Origin: Spirulinaceae cyanobacterium SM2_1_0
GTDB taxonomy: Bacteria > Cyanobacteriota > Cyanobacteriia > Cyanobacteriales > Spirulinaceae
Reading direction: 5' to 3'
Assembly (NCBI GenBank): GCA_012031265.1
Contig: JAAUTY010000007.1
Location: 1-64,000, forward strand
DNA length: 64,000 nucleotides
In this document: one piece after another, positions 9,498 through 19,120 of the stretch
Numbering within the stretch: position 1 is the first letter of the stretch
Layout of the letters: each line of letters opens with the position of its first letter
Notes under the pieces: generated by a model
Databases searched by the model: none
Told to the model about the DNA's origin: nothing
Seen by the model: only the letters and a program-made list of their open reading frames with translations
Translations under genes and position numbers: made by a program

Positions 9498-10382
9498 ATG
9501 TCTGCCAATCTCCTGATCACGGGTGCGACTGGCTTCACCGGCACCCTGTTTTGCCAGCAGCTCGCCCATGCCCAGCCAGAAACTACTGCTACTATCTTGG
9601 TCAGACCCAAGAGCGATCGCACGCCCCTGATGGCTCTCAATCTGTGCCTCAGCTACGAAATCGGCGACGGCAGTGAAGCGGCAACTTGGACAAGGCTGAT
9701 CGCCGACCATCAACCGAACACGATCATTCACATCGCCTCGATCCGCCACGTCCCCGCGCTGCTTGCTGCTCTACAACAACACCCGCAAACCCCTCGCCTG
9801 ATTGTTGTTGGGACAACCGGTGTTTACTCGCAGTACAACCAGTATGCCGCCGGTTATCGCCAAATTGAGGCTCAGCTTGCTGACTATTCCGGGTCTCATT
9901 GCCTGCTGCGACCGACGATGATCTACGGTTCCGCGCGCGATAAAAATTTGCATAAATTGATTCAGTTCTGCGATCGCTACCACAGCTTCCCAGTCTTTGG
10001 TTCCGGCCGCAGCCTCCTTCAGCCCGTCCACGCCGACGATCTAGCCGAGGCAATCCTGACGGCGTACCAGCGTCCACAAGTGACTGGCGCTTACGATCTC
10101 TCCGGCGGCAGTGTTGTCAGCTTTCGGGAGCTGCTCGCCTTAATTTCTCGGCTGCTAGACAAACCCGTGCGCCCGATCCCGTTGCCGCTGCGAGCCAGCG
10201 CGATCGCCGCCGGTCTGCTTGAAACCCTCCTCGGCCGCCGCTCCCCCATCCGCCGCGAGCAGATCCTCCGTTTGCAAGAGGATAAAGCCTATCCCCACGA
10301 CGCCGCCCATCGCGATCTCGACTTTGCGCCGCGATCGCTCGCTGCTGGACTGCAAGCCGAAATCGCGCAACTGCGCGCTTAG
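9498..10382 (+). CDS. NAD-dependent epimerase/dehydratase (extended SDR)
   Basis: 294 aa. The N-terminal LLITGATGFTGTLFCQQL is the Rossmann GxxGxxG motif. The usual YxxxK is weak here: YAAGYRQIEAQL has Tyr but Gln in place of Lys. LLRPTMIYGSARDKNL and PVHADDLAEAIL are standard for nucleotide-sugar epimerases/reductases. The likely role is to convert a sugar in the preceding polysaccharide cluster, with the GT4 3 bp upstream. The stop overlaps by 4 bp the stop of the opposite-strand DUF58 gene. The missing Lys should be checked before assuming catalysis. Confidence 0.75.
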   Translation: MSANLLITGATGFTGTLFCQQLAHAQPETTATILVRPKSDRTPLMALNLCLSYEIGDGSEAATWTRLIADHQPNTIIHIASIRHVPALLAALQQHPQTPRLIVVGTTGVYSQYNQYAAGYRQIEAQLADYSGSHCLLRPTMIYGSARDKNLHKLIQFCDRYHSFPVFGSGRSLLQPVHADDLAEAILTAYQRPQVTGAYDLSGGSVVSFRELLALISRLLDKPVRPIPLPLRASAIAAGLLETLLGRRSPIRREQILRLQEDKAYPHDAAHRDLDFAPRSLAAGLQAEIAQLRA

Positions 10383-11719
10383 AGCAAACTCCGCGCCTTG
10401 AGCTGCAAGTAGCGATCCACCAACTGCGTACTGATCCGATCCGCTGGCGCATCCAGCACCAGAACACCCTGACGCTTCAGTTCTGCAAAAGCGATCGCCC
10501 GTTGCGCGAGCAAATCCAGCGCCACCGCCCGCTGATAGGCCGCCGCCAGCTCGCGACGGGGGGCCGGGGTTGATTCATCCTGTGGCTCTGGCGGCCGGGC
10601 GATCGCATCCACCTGCGGATCGCGGAGCGTCACACAAAAGGGCAAATAGCGAGGCGACAGGCGCATCAGCGCCGCCAGCAGTTCCGCCGAAGCGGTGCGA
10701 TCCACCACATCGGTCAGCACCACCACCAGCGCTCGCCGGGGCTGCTGCTCCGCCACCTGGGTCACCGCCCCAAAATAGTCTGGTTCCAGTAAGGCTGGTT
10801 GCAGCGGTGTCAAACGTTCAAGCAGGCGATTGAAGCGGTATGCGCCACGCTCCGGCGGCAGCCACAGACTCAGCTCGCGGTCAAAAACACCAATGCCGAC
10901 GCGATCGCCGCGATGCAAGCCCGCGAGCGCCAGTGCCAGCGCCGCATTCAGTCCCCAGTCAAATCGCAGCAGGCCCTGCACCCGCGCCGTCATCAGCCGA
11001 CCGCGATCGAGCAGGATAATCAAGGTTTGCTCCCGCTCCGGCTCCAGCACTCGCACCAACGGCTTCGAGCGCCGCGCGGTTGCCTTCCAATCAATCAGCC
11101 GCGTGTCGTCACCAACGCGGTATTCGCGCAACTCCGCAAACTCTGTGCCTTGGCCCAGTCGCCGCGACTGTCGCAGCGCCCCACTATTCTGCACCGCCAG
11201 CCGCACCGCCAGCGATCGCAATCCCATCAAATCTGGATAAACTGCCACGGTTTGCGCCGCTGGGACTGTCCAATCGTGCCAAGCCAAGCCCAACGGCCCC
11301 AACTGCCGCACCTGTACATCGCCCCAGTCGAACTGCCCGCGCTGATCCGGGTGAATGGTATAGCTCAAAGTCTGCTGGCGCTGCGGTGCGATCGCCACCG
11401 TCAGCACCGACTGCGAAACGGTGAATTGCGGCGGATAGGCATCCCGCAGCCGGAGCGGCGCGCCGTGCTTTCCCGCTGTCACGGTGAGTTCAATCGGATT
11501 GTCGCGCCCGACTGAGAGCTTGGGGATCAGTGTCCGCTCGACTTGCACCCGGCGCACGCGGGCAAGCTGCCCATCAATTAGAGCCAGTAGCAGCAAGCCC
11601 CCATCCGCCGCCAGCGTAATCACGGCACTGCGACCCGGCCCCAACAGGTCGGCCAAGGCTAGCGCGCTGACCAAGCCGAGCACGAGCAGGAAATAGAAGC
11701 GGGGAGCAGGAATCGGCAT
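10379..11719 (-). CDS. DUF58 domain protein
   Basis: 446 aa from ATG 11719 (MPIPAPRFYFLLVLG). Two hydrophobic segments at residues about 8-50 are followed by a beta-rich region and the DUF58 core, recognisable from GTEFAELREYRVGDDTRLIDW and a vWA-like part (LIILLDRGRLM, VVVLTDVVDR). DUF58 proteins are membrane-associated, often accompany MoxR AAA-ATPases and transglutaminase-like proteins, and have no settled biochemical role. No moxR lies beside it; instead yidD ends 1 bp upstream, so the pair is co-transcribed. Confidence 0.85.
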   Translation of the reverse strand: MPIPAPRFYFLLVLGLVSALALADLLGPGRSAVITLAADGGLLLLALIDGQLARVRRVQVERTLIPKLSVGRDNPIELTVTAGKHGAPLRLRDAYPPQFTVSQSVLTVAIAPQRQQTLSYTIHPDQRGQFDWGDVQVRQLGPLGLAWHDWTVPAAQTVAVYPDLMGLRSLAVRLAVQNSGALRQSRRLGQGTEFAELREYRVGDDTRLIDWKATARRSKPLVRVLEPEREQTLIILLDRGRLMTARVQGLLRFDWGLNAALALALAGLHRGDRVGIGVFDRELSLWLPPERGAYRFNRLLERLTPLQPALLEPDYFGAVTQVAEQQPRRALVVVLTDVVDRTASAELLAALMRLSPRYLPFCVTLRDPQVDAIARPPEPQDESTPAPRRELAAAYQRAVALDLLAQRAIAFAELKRQGVLVLDAPADRISTQLVDRYLQLKARSLL

Positions 11720-11720
11720 T

Positions 11721-11951
11721 TCATTCAACCGGTGGGTCAGCGGGAGGCACCGGATCGTAGCCGCCCGGATGGAAAGGGTGACAACGCGAGATCCGACGCA
11801 CCGCCAGCCAGCTCCCGCGCACCACCCCAAAACGGGCGATCGCCTCTAGCGCATACTGCGAACAAGTCGGCTGAAAACGGCAACTCGGTGGCAACAGCGG
11901 CGAGATCGCGAACCGATAGCCGCGAATCAGGGTTAATAGAATAGCCTTCAT
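11721..11951 (-). CDS. yidD: Membrane protein insertion efficiency factor YidD
   Basis: 76 aa from ATG 11951 ([20 protein letters not shown]). The diagnostic [15 protein letters not shown] and [17 protein letters not shown] motifs with three cysteines are present. The family is a small amphipathic inner-membrane protein that assists YidC-dependent insertion. The TGA stop is separated by one base from the ATG of the DUF58 gene. An upstream extension to 12002 is possible but not conserved in type. Confidence 0.92.
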   Translation of the reverse strand: MKAILLTLIRGYRFAISPLLPPSCRFQPTCSQYALEAIARFGVVRGSWLAVRRISRCHPFHPGGYDPVPPADPPVE

Positions 11952-12055
11952 CAATACAACCCTCCGGCAGTTGGTTGCAAGTCGCCAGCCAAGGCGGTAC
12001 AAGTGAAACAGGTCGGCGCGCTCGACACCCTACTCACTTCACCTTAGCCGATTCC

Positions 12056-12751
12056 TTGCTTGAGTCTGTCACCGGCTTTTCCCCACCCCTGCCGTTACCC
12101 ACTGCGATCGCCCTCGTTGCGCTCTACCTCGCCGCCATCGTCGGCCTTGCCGAAGGACTCAACCGGCTTCTCGCCGCCGATGCCGAGTTTACCCGCAAAA
12201 TCGTTCACATCGGCTCGGGTCAGGTCATCCTGCTCGCTTGGCTGTTGGCGATTCCAGGCTGGGTTGGCGTTGCTGCTGCCGTCGTCGCCGCCGCGATCGC
12301 CCTCCTCTCCTACTTCCTGCCGATCTTACCGAGCATTAACAGTGTTGGCCGCCAGAGTTTGGGCACCTTTTTCTATGCCAGCAGCATCGGCATTTTGTGC
12401 GGCTACTTCTTCCCGCAACAATTGCCGCAGTATGCCGCGATCGGCATCTTGGTCATGGCTTGGGGGGATGGCCTCGCCGCGATCATCGGCCGCCAGTTCG
12501 GCCGCCACCCTTACAAAATTGCCGGGAACCAAAAGAGCCTCGAAGGAACCCTGGCGATGCTGACCGCTAGCTTTCTGGTGACGTTTGTGATTCTTGGCCT
12601 CGCCGACAGCAGTTGGGCTACCGCTTGGCCGGTGGCACTGGCGATCGCCCTCGCCGCAACTCTGCTGGAAACCTTCTCCCAATTCGGCATCGATAATCTG
12701 ACTGTGCCCGTCGGCAGTGCCTTTCTCAGCTTTTACCTCAGCCGTTTCTAA
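12056..12751 (+). CDS. Phytol/polyprenol kinase-like membrane protein (SEC59/VTE5 family)
   Basis: About 231 aa if translation starts at TTG 12056; the frame is open back to TTG 11975 and has no ATG, so the start is unsettled. It has roughly six hydrophobic segments. The RKIVHIGSG motif near the N-terminus, the MAWGDGLAAIIGRQFG and NQKSLEGTLAM motifs, and the FGIDNLTVPVGSAFLS tail are those of dolichol kinase/phytol kinase/CTP-transferase relatives. In cyanobacteria such enzymes phosphorylate phytol for tocopherol and chlorophyll recycling. It is divergent to yidD, so the short gap holds both promoters. Confidence 0.8.
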   Translation: MLESVTGFSPPLPLPTAIALVALYLAAIVGLAEGLNRLLAADAEFTRKIVHIGSGQVILLAWLLAIPGWVGVAAAVVAAAIALLSYFLPILPSINSVGRQSLGTFFYASSIGILCGYFFPQQLPQYAAIGILVMAWGDGLAAIIGRQFGRHPYKIAGNQKSLEGTLAMLTASFLVTFVILGLADSSWATAWPVALAIALAATLLETFSQFGIDNLTVPVGSAFLSFYLSRF

Positions 12752-12857
12752 CTCTCCTGCCGGTACAGCCTGTTGCAACAACTGAATCTCCCCCTGACCA
12801 TGAGTGATCCATGATTGCCAAGGGACTCCAGAAAAAAGCGATCGCTCCAAAACGCCC

Positions 12858-15800
12858 CTAAACATCACTCCCTGACAGCTCGCGCCGCTGCTGCAACCAA
12901 TAGGTCATCATCTCGCCCTTGCCTTTGATCGGGATCGGGCCGCGCGGTTCGAGGTGGAAGTGATCCTTAATCCGAACATAGGTGGATTCTGTGACTTGGA
13001 TGCAGCCGGGCTTGCCCTGAGACTCCATGCGACTGGCGATATTCACGGCATCGCCCCAGAGATCGTAGATGAATTTTTTGGTGCCAATAACCCCCGCGAC
13101 CACGACACCAGTATTAATACCGATGCGAATCTGTAATGGCGCGCCGTGCGGCGTCCGCAGCGAGGTCACGACCCGTTGCATGGCAAGTGCCATCTCCGCC
13201 ATCGCGGCGGCATGGTCGGCGCGCGGCACGGGCAACCCGGCCGCCACCATGTAGGCATCGCCGATCGTTTTAATTTTTTCGATCTCCAGATGCTCGGCGA
13301 GGTTATCGAACTGGGAAAAGACTTGGTTGAGCAGATCGACGAGTTCGATCGGCTGGAGGCTGGCTGAGAGGGGCGTGAAGCCCACGATGTCTGCAAAGAG
13401 AATCGTGACTTCGTTGAACTGCTCCGCGAGCGAACCGGGGCGCTGCTTGAGTTTTTCGGCGATCGGTTTGGGCAGGATGTTGAGGAGCAATCGTTCTGAT
13501 TTTTCTTGCTCAAGGCGTAGGGCGGCCTCGGCTTCGCGACGGGCTTGGGCGATCGCCACCATTTCCCCCAGCAGCCGCAGCAGTTTGATGTGCTCATCAT
13601 CCCAGGCGAGTCGCTGGCGCACGGCGTCGAGACCGAGAAAACCGACGAGCCGCTCCGAGTACAGCATCGGCACATTCAGCATTGACTGAATGCCTTCGCG
13701 TTCCAGCTCGGCCCGCTCCGCGCTGGCGCTGTCGGGCAACTGGTCGCGGCGGTCGAGCTGAATGACCTCACCGGCCAGGTAGCGGGTGTGGAACCAGGGA
13801 AAGGTGTCGGCTGGAACCGCCTGCATATCTTGCATCGTGGGCAGGATGGCGGGGCGGCACCATTCGTGGGTGTTGGTGAAGTTGCTGAGGTCGGGGCTGT
13901 AGCGCATCACATAGGCGCGATCGCAACCGACAAACTCACCCACCGCTTGCAGCGCGTCGCTGATCGTTGTATCAAGGTCACGGTCGAGCAATTGGCGCGA
14001 AGTATGGCTGAGCAGATTGTCACGCTCGGCTTGGCGTTGGAGGGCGAGGGTGGCCTGGCGGCGTTCTTGCCAGAGACCGACCGCAGCGGCGATCGCCTCC
14101 AGTAGCGCGATCTCGTCCTGCTCCCAGCGACGCGCCTGCTGACACTCATCGAAGCTAATGCAGCCAAAGAGTTCGCCATTGACCAAGATCGGCAGAATCA
14201 GGATCGCCTGGATGTTTTGGGCTTGCAGGAGTTGCCGCTCGGGGCGAGGGAAATCGCTCGTGAGGCCGACGATCGGGCTACCCCGTCGCAGCGACTCACT
14301 GAAATGCGGCAGATATTCATCCAAATCGAGATTGGGTTGGGCCGCCGCTTGATTGGTCTCCGTGATCCCCGGCGCACACCATTCGCACTGCTGATTGGCG
14401 AGCAGGTGCTGGTTCGGAGTCTCGGGCTGAATGGCGAAGAGTGAGACGCGACTGACGCCCGACACTTCCCCCAAGGGCGTGAGCAGGGTCTGGTAGTCGA
14501 AGTCCCCCGCTACGCCCTCGGTGCTGAGCAGAGCACGCTGAATCTCCACGACGGCTGCTGAGTAGCGCTGACGTTTGAGCAACGTCGCCTCGGCCGCCTT
14601 GCGATCGCTGATGTCTCGTGCCACCCAGATCACACTATCGAGGGAAATGGGCGAAATACTCGCATCTGACCAAACCTCGCGTCCGTCCAGTTCCAGGTGA
14701 TATTCCACATGGACAGTTTCCTGCGAGCGCAAGGCCTGGCGAATGTAGCCGAGAAACTGATCGGCGACCGTTCTTGGGAAAATGTCGTGTAGTGTGCGAC
14801 CGATGCGCGAGTTGGTCGGTGAGTAGAGCAGGTTGGTCGAGTTGGTGACCGGGATTTTCAGGTGGCGGCCGTTGGCGTCGTAGACAAAGATCAGGTCGGT
14901 CATCGCTGCGAACAGAGCCTTCAGCTCGGCGTCAGCCCGGCGCTGCTGCAACGCCGAACCCAGTTGACCAGCGACATCCGCCACCAATTGACTAAAGCGG
15001 GCATCGCGATCGCTCGGTTCATTGGTAAAGAAAGTCAACACCGCCAAGAGATTCGTCCCAACTGTGGCAGCGGCACTTGTCGAGGTCACCAAAATGGGCA
15101 GACTGAAGCCTGCCTGCAAACCACATTCGAGACCGCGTTCGAGGCGCAGATAGGTATCGTCGCTGCAAGCCGTTAATGACTCAAATGGCAAGGGTTCGCC
15201 GCTTTGCCAAGCCCGTCCCGGCAATTCCTCACCCGGTAGAAAAACCAATGCCTCGCTGTACTCACGGAAACTGATGATGTCTGCGCGTTGCTCCGGCGGC
15301 AGCTCACCGCAATACCAACTCGGGTGGCACTCTAGGGCGGTGCCATCGATGCTCGGCACCCAGACTTCGCCATAGCACCAATCGGCGGCTTCGCAGATCG
15401 AGCGCAGGATCGCGTGCAGCGCCCTGCCAAAGTCGGGAGCCGCATTGACCGCCTGCGAAACAGTCAGCAACAACTTGACATCAGCTTCCGCGCGCTTGCG
15501 GTCGGTGATGTCGCGGGCGACCCAAATGGCCGCCGTATCAGAGATCGGCGAGAGGCTCGCATCGAACCAGACGGCGCGACCGTCGAGGTCGAGGCGATAG
15601 TCGAAGTTAATCGCTTCTTGGGTGAGAATCGCGCGCTCAATGGTTTGTAGCCACTGCGCGCCCGTGGCATTGCTGGCAAACAGGGTGATCGTCGCCCCGA
15701 TCGGATCAGCGGCGGCTCCGTAGAGGCGCGATGGATTCGTGGGCGGGATCTCGATGTTGGCGATCACACCATCACGCACTTCCAGAACCAGGACAATATC

Positions 15801-17552
15801 ACTCATTGCCTCGAATACGGCGCGCATCTTGCCCTCGGAGGTTCGCAGTTGTCGCTCAAGCAGGCGACGTTCGCTAATGTTGCGGGCAACCCAGACCACT
15901 TGCTCATCGGCAATCGGCGAGATATTGGCGGCAAACCCGATCATCTCGCCTCTGATGTTGAGTTCGTACTCAAAGTGTTGGGGTTGGCCCGTCTCGAGCG
16001 CCGTACAGATCTGCTGAAGAAAATGATCCGCTTGTTCAGCGGGTAAAAAGTCATGTAGCCTGCGGCCCAGCATCACCTCACGGGGGCGATAGAGCAAGTC
16101 AGGGTTCGCCGAGGGGATTTTGAGATGGCGGCCGTCGCGATCAAAGACGAAAATAATCTCAGTCATCGCCTCAAACAGCGCGTCCATCTCGGCTTCAGCG
16201 GCACTGAGGCGGACGGTGCGATCGCGCACGCGCTGTTCCAGTTCAGCCCGGCTGGTTTCCAGAGCAGCAAATGAGTCCTGCATTTGCACGGCCATGCCAT
16301 TGAAGGCCTGGGCAAGCTGCCGGAGTTCAGTGATGCTCGGCAGCCATGGGCGATGGGGGCGCAGGGGTAGCTCCTGGTCGAGGTCACCATCCGCGATCGC
16401 CCGGCTGGCGTGGCCCAGTCGCCGGATCGGCTGCGTAATCCAGCGCGCGGTCAGGAGCCCGGAACCAGTGGCGACAATAACCGCCAGCACGCAGAGCAGC
16501 AGCGTATGGCGTTGATTGGCTCGAATCTCGCTGAGAAAATCGCTTTCGGGGACGACGACCGCGATCATCCAATTGAGGCCGGTCGCCGCGCTCAGCGGTT
16601 GGATGCGCGCCAAGTAGCGCTGACCCGCGAGCGTGAATGTGAAGTCCGGGGTTGGCGTTCCGGCTTGACGCGGGCGAGTCGCGATCGCTCGCGCCGCCGC
16701 CGCAATCACGGGATCCTGGCTTTGACGAGCAATTTGGCGATCGCCCTGTACCGAGGTCAGAGCATCGCCAGCCCTCGAGCTAGCAATCAGCGCCCCGTCC
16801 GGCTCAAAAATAAATGTTTTGCCATTCTGACTCACCGGCAGCATAGCGAGGAAGTCGCTCAGCTCCGCAAGTAAGATGTCGGTGCCGACTACACCCAACA
16901 CCTCACCCGCCGAATCTTCCAGCGGCTGCGCCAGCGTCATGCCCAATAATTGCTGGTCAAAGGTGACATAGACCGGACTCCAGACCGGCTGGTCAGCAGC
17001 GATCGCCGCAATATACCAAGACTGTTGGCGCGGATCATAATCAGGGCGGCTGGCGAGGAGTTCTGTGGCGCGGCCGTTGACATCGGTGGCATAGGTGCGC
17101 AATTCGCGATTGGTAATGTTGGGATTGGCACGTTTGAGCGTGAACTGCCCTTCAGGCCCGCGACCGGCCCCCAGATAGCGGCCATCAGCCGTGCCGAGTT
17201 GGATGGTGTCGATACTGGACAAGACGCGAACCTGCCGCCAAAAGTAGCGTTCAACCTGGTCACTGTCCTGCGGATCGATGGCGTCGGGGGTGAGAGCAGC
17301 GATCGCACTCTGAGTCGCCATACGGGGCACAGCTAAATATTCATTGAGCTGCTGTTCAATGCGCGCGCTCGTTTCGCGATGCAGTTCAGCACTGAGATTT
17401 TTGATCGCCGCCCGACCACCCCGGAGGGATAGCCAGCCAGTCAACCCCACCGCCACAGAGACTTGCAGTACAAAAGGCAAAATCAGCACGACTCGCAGCG
17501 GCAGACGGAGTGTGCGCGGCGTTGCGGCTTCAGCAGGTGACGGTCGAGCCAT
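12858..17552 (-). CDS. Multi-sensor adenylate cyclase (Cache-HAMP-PAS-GAF-CHD)
   Basis: 1564 aa. In order: transmembrane segment (about 20-42), extracytoplasmic double-Cache-like domain (50-345), second transmembrane segment (350-370), HAMP (372-425), PAS (455-563), PAS (575-685), GAF (695-870), PAS (878-985), GAF (1000-1165), GAF (1180-1340) and class III cyclase domain (1365-1550). The metal aspartates are D1388 (FADIVGFT) and D1432 (TIGDAYM). K1428 and D1497 (YDLWGD) occupy the purine-selecting positions and match adenylate, not guanylate, cyclases; N1504 and R1508 are the transition-state pair. It should make cAMP in response to an external ligand plus GAF/PAS ligands. It lies 121 bp downstream of sasA on the same strand. 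Confidence 0.9.
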   Translation of the reverse strand: MARPSPAEAATPRTLRLPLRVVLILPFVLQVSVAVGLTGWLSLRGGRAAIKNLSAELHRETSARIEQQLNEYLAVPRMATQSAIAALTPDAIDPQDSDQVERYFWRQVRVLSSIDTIQLGTADGRYLGAGRGPEGQFTLKRANPNITNRELRTYATDVNGRATELLASRPDYDPRQQSWYIAAIAADQPVWSPVYVTFDQQLLGMTLAQPLEDSAGEVLGVVGTDILLAELSDFLAMLPVSQNGKTFIFEPDGALIASSRAGDALTSVQGDRQIARQSQDPVIAAAARAIATRPRQAGTPTPDFTFTLAGQRYLARIQPLSAATGLNWMIAVVVPESDFLSEIRANQRHTLLLCVLAVIVATGSGLLTARWITQPIRRLGHASRAIADGDLDQELPLRPHRPWLPSITELRQLAQAFNGMAVQMQDSFAALETSRAELEQRVRDRTVRLSAAEAEMDALFEAMTEIIFVFDRDGRHLKIPSANPDLLYRPREVMLGRRLHDFLPAEQADHFLQQICTALETGQPQHFEYELNIRGEMIGFAANISPIADEQVVWVARNISERRLLERQLRTSEGKMRAVFEAMSDIVLVLEVRDGVIANIEIPPTNPSRLYGAAADPIGATITLFASNATGAQWLQTIERAILTQEAINFDYRLDLDGRAVWFDASLSPISDTAAIWVARDITDRKRAEADVKLLLTVSQAVNAAPDFGRALHAILRSICEAADWCYGEVWVPSIDGTALECHPSWYCGELPPEQRADIISFREYSEALVFLPGEELPGRAWQSGEPLPFESLTACSDDTYLRLERGLECGLQAGFSLPILVTSTSAAATVGTNLLAVLTFFTNEPSDRDARFSQLVADVAGQLGSALQQRRADAELKALFAAMTDLIFVYDANGRHLKIPVTNSTNLLYSPTNSRIGRTLHDIFPRTVADQFLGYIRQALRSQETVHVEYHLELDGREVWSDASISPISLDSVIWVARDISDRKAAEATLLKRQRYSAAVVEIQRALLSTEGVAGDFDYQTLLTPLGEVSGVSRVSLFAIQPETPNQHLLANQQCEWCAPGITETNQAAAQPNLDLDEYLPHFSESLRRGSPIVGLTSDFPRPERQLLQAQNIQAILILPILVNGELFGCISFDECQQARRWEQDEIALLEAIAAAVGLWQERRQATLALQRQAERDNLLSHTSRQLLDRDLDTTISDALQAVGEFVGCDRAYVMRYSPDLSNFTNTHEWCRPAILPTMQDMQAVPADTFPWFHTRYLAGEVIQLDRRDQLPDSASAERAELEREGIQSMLNVPMLYSERLVGFLGLDAVRQRLAWDDEHIKLLRLLGEMVAIAQARREAEAALRLEQEKSERLLLNILPKPIAEKLKQRPGSLAEQFNEVTILFADIVGFTPLSASLQPIELVDLLNQVFSQFDNLAEHLEIEKIKTIGDAYMVAAGLPVPRADHAAAMAEMALAMQRVVTSLRTPHGAPLQIRIGINTGVVVAGVIGTKKFIYDLWGDAVNIASRMESQGKPGCIQVTESTYVRIKDHFHLEPRGPIPIKGKGEMMTYWLQQRRELSGSDV

Positions 17553-17673
17553 AACTTGCGTGCTGGGAGGAGATAACGGGGCACCAGGTCAGACAGTAGA
17601 TCGCGCTACAGCGATCACCCGGTTCGCTCGGAACCATAGTTCACGACACCATCCTTTAATTATTCCCTGTTTC

Positions 17674-18828
17674 CTAACGATAAACCGGCAGCGTGAAGTG
17701 AAAACAACTGCCCTGGTCAAGCACACTATCGACCCAAATCTGACCGTAGTGGGCGCGGACAATGCGCCGACAGAGCGCCAAGCCGAGTCCGTAGCCTTCC
17801 TTGCCTTCATCGCGCTTGAGGCGAAAGCGACCTTCAAAAATAAGCTCACATTGTTCTTCAGGAATGCCCGGCCCGGTATCGCAGACACTGACCTGTACTT
17901 TTTGCGTGGTGCGATGCAGGACAGAGAGCGAAACACGACCGCCAGCAGGGGTATATTTGAGCGCATTCTCCAGCAGGTTGGTCAAAACCTGGCGGATCAG
18001 CTCGGGATCAGCATAGACCGGCGGCAAGTCTTGGGGGACATCCTGTTCGAGTTGGAGGGATTGAGATCGCGCTGGCTCACGAAACTGCGCGAGCAACTCA
18101 GCGCACAGTCTCGTAATTTGCATACTGTGCGGCTGCACATTCAGCTTGCTGCCACTGGTGCGCGTCGCCTCCAAAATATCAGTGATCATGCGATTCATAG
18201 TGCGAAACTGTGCCCGAGCCTGTTTGTGCAATTGCTGGCTGAGGCGCGCCTTTTGCTCAGCGTCAGGCTGATTTTGCGCGAGTTCCAATGTCTCAACCGC
18301 AATCGACGCAGCGGTGAGCGGACTGCGGAGATCGTGGGCTAGCATCGCCAGAATCTGGTCTTTGAACTGGAGCTGAGCGACTAGGTCTTCCTTATCTTTT
18401 TGCAACTGAAAAATTTCGTCGGTGAGGCGAATATAGTCCAGAGAATAGCGCGTGTTGGCGTTGCTGCTGTGGCTCGGATTCTCAGTAGAACGACGCGCCA
18501 GAGCATCACTGAGCCAGCGCTGCCAGGAGCGTTGCAACTGTTCGAGTAGGTCACTGCCCGCCAGGATCTGCGACGGCTCCGGCTGTAGTTTGACCAATGA
18601 AGGCGTGGCGACGAGGCGAAAATGCTCAACCAGATCGGGACGTTGGCTGACTTCAACGGTCTGGAGATCGTAGTTGTAATCTTCGCTGAGCTGGTTGAGA
18701 GCATTGCGGATGCGCTGGGCATGCTCGTGCGAGTTAGGCCGGTCATCAATGAACAAAAGAAATTGCAGCAATGCACCTGAAGCAGTGTCACGCTCAGAGT
18801 TAGTAGGCTGGCTGTTGGACTGTAGCAC
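17674..18828 (-). CDS. sasA: Circadian clock output histidine kinase SasA
   Basis: The N-terminal domain (LLQFLLFIDDRPNSHEHAQR to VATPSLVKLQPEP) is the KaiB-like thioredoxin fold by which SasA docks on KaiC. Then come a coiled region, the dimerisation domain with the phospho-accepting His in LAMLAHDLRSPLTAA, and a HATPase_c domain (NLLENALKYTP, DTGPGIPEEQ, GYGLGLALCRRIV) ending FHFTLPVYR. SasA autophosphorylates on binding KaiC and passes phosphate to RpaA, also encoded in this window (36543-37286). I choose GTG 18828 because it gives about 384 aa, close to known SasA; the frame continues to TTG 18879. No ATG is available. Confidence 0.93.
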   Translation of the reverse strand: MLQSNSQPTNSERDTASGALLQFLLFIDDRPNSHEHAQRIRNALNQLSEDYNYDLQTVEVSQRPDLVEHFRLVATPSLVKLQPEPSQILAGSDLLEQLQRSWQRWLSDALARRSTENPSHSSNANTRYSLDYIRLTDEIFQLQKDKEDLVAQLQFKDQILAMLAHDLRSPLTAASIAVETLELAQNQPDAEQKARLSQQLHKQARAQFRTMNRMITDILEATRTSGSKLNVQPHSMQITRLCAELLAQFREPARSQSLQLEQDVPQDLPPVYADPELIRQVLTNLLENALKYTPAGGRVSLSVLHRTTQKVQVSVCDTGPGIPEEQCELIFEGRFRLKRDEGKEGYGLGLALCRRIVRAHYGQIWVDSVLDQGSCFHFTLPVYR

Positions 18829-19120
18829 CAGGGCAAGGGCAAAGCGGCTTGACGACGAACGCAGGCGCGCAACCTGCAATTCAGCAATAATTTAAGCTTA
18901 GCTTAATTATTCCACTGCTTACGGGCGACTCGGAGCCAAGGCGGCTGAGAGCGATCGCCCCCAACTGCCCACGCACTCAATCGGCATTGCTCATGCCGTC
19001 CCCCGCCAAAGGGGATTTAGAAGTTCATCTTCCAGAGTTCGGAGCGAGATGCAGAGTGAGGGCGACAACACCGGCAAAGCTCATCCCAACGTTTAGCGTT
19101 GACCGCCGGCTCGCCCCACC

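Noticed and set aside
10799-11515. Long plus-strand frame opposite the DUF58 gene
   Set aside because: Antisense shadow in high-GC DNA; the protein is rich in Gln/Arg/His without motif and the opposite frame is a clear DUF58 protein.
17344-18342. 332-codon plus-strand frame opposite sasA
   Set aside because: Antisense to a strongly conserved kinase; composition biased and no domain.
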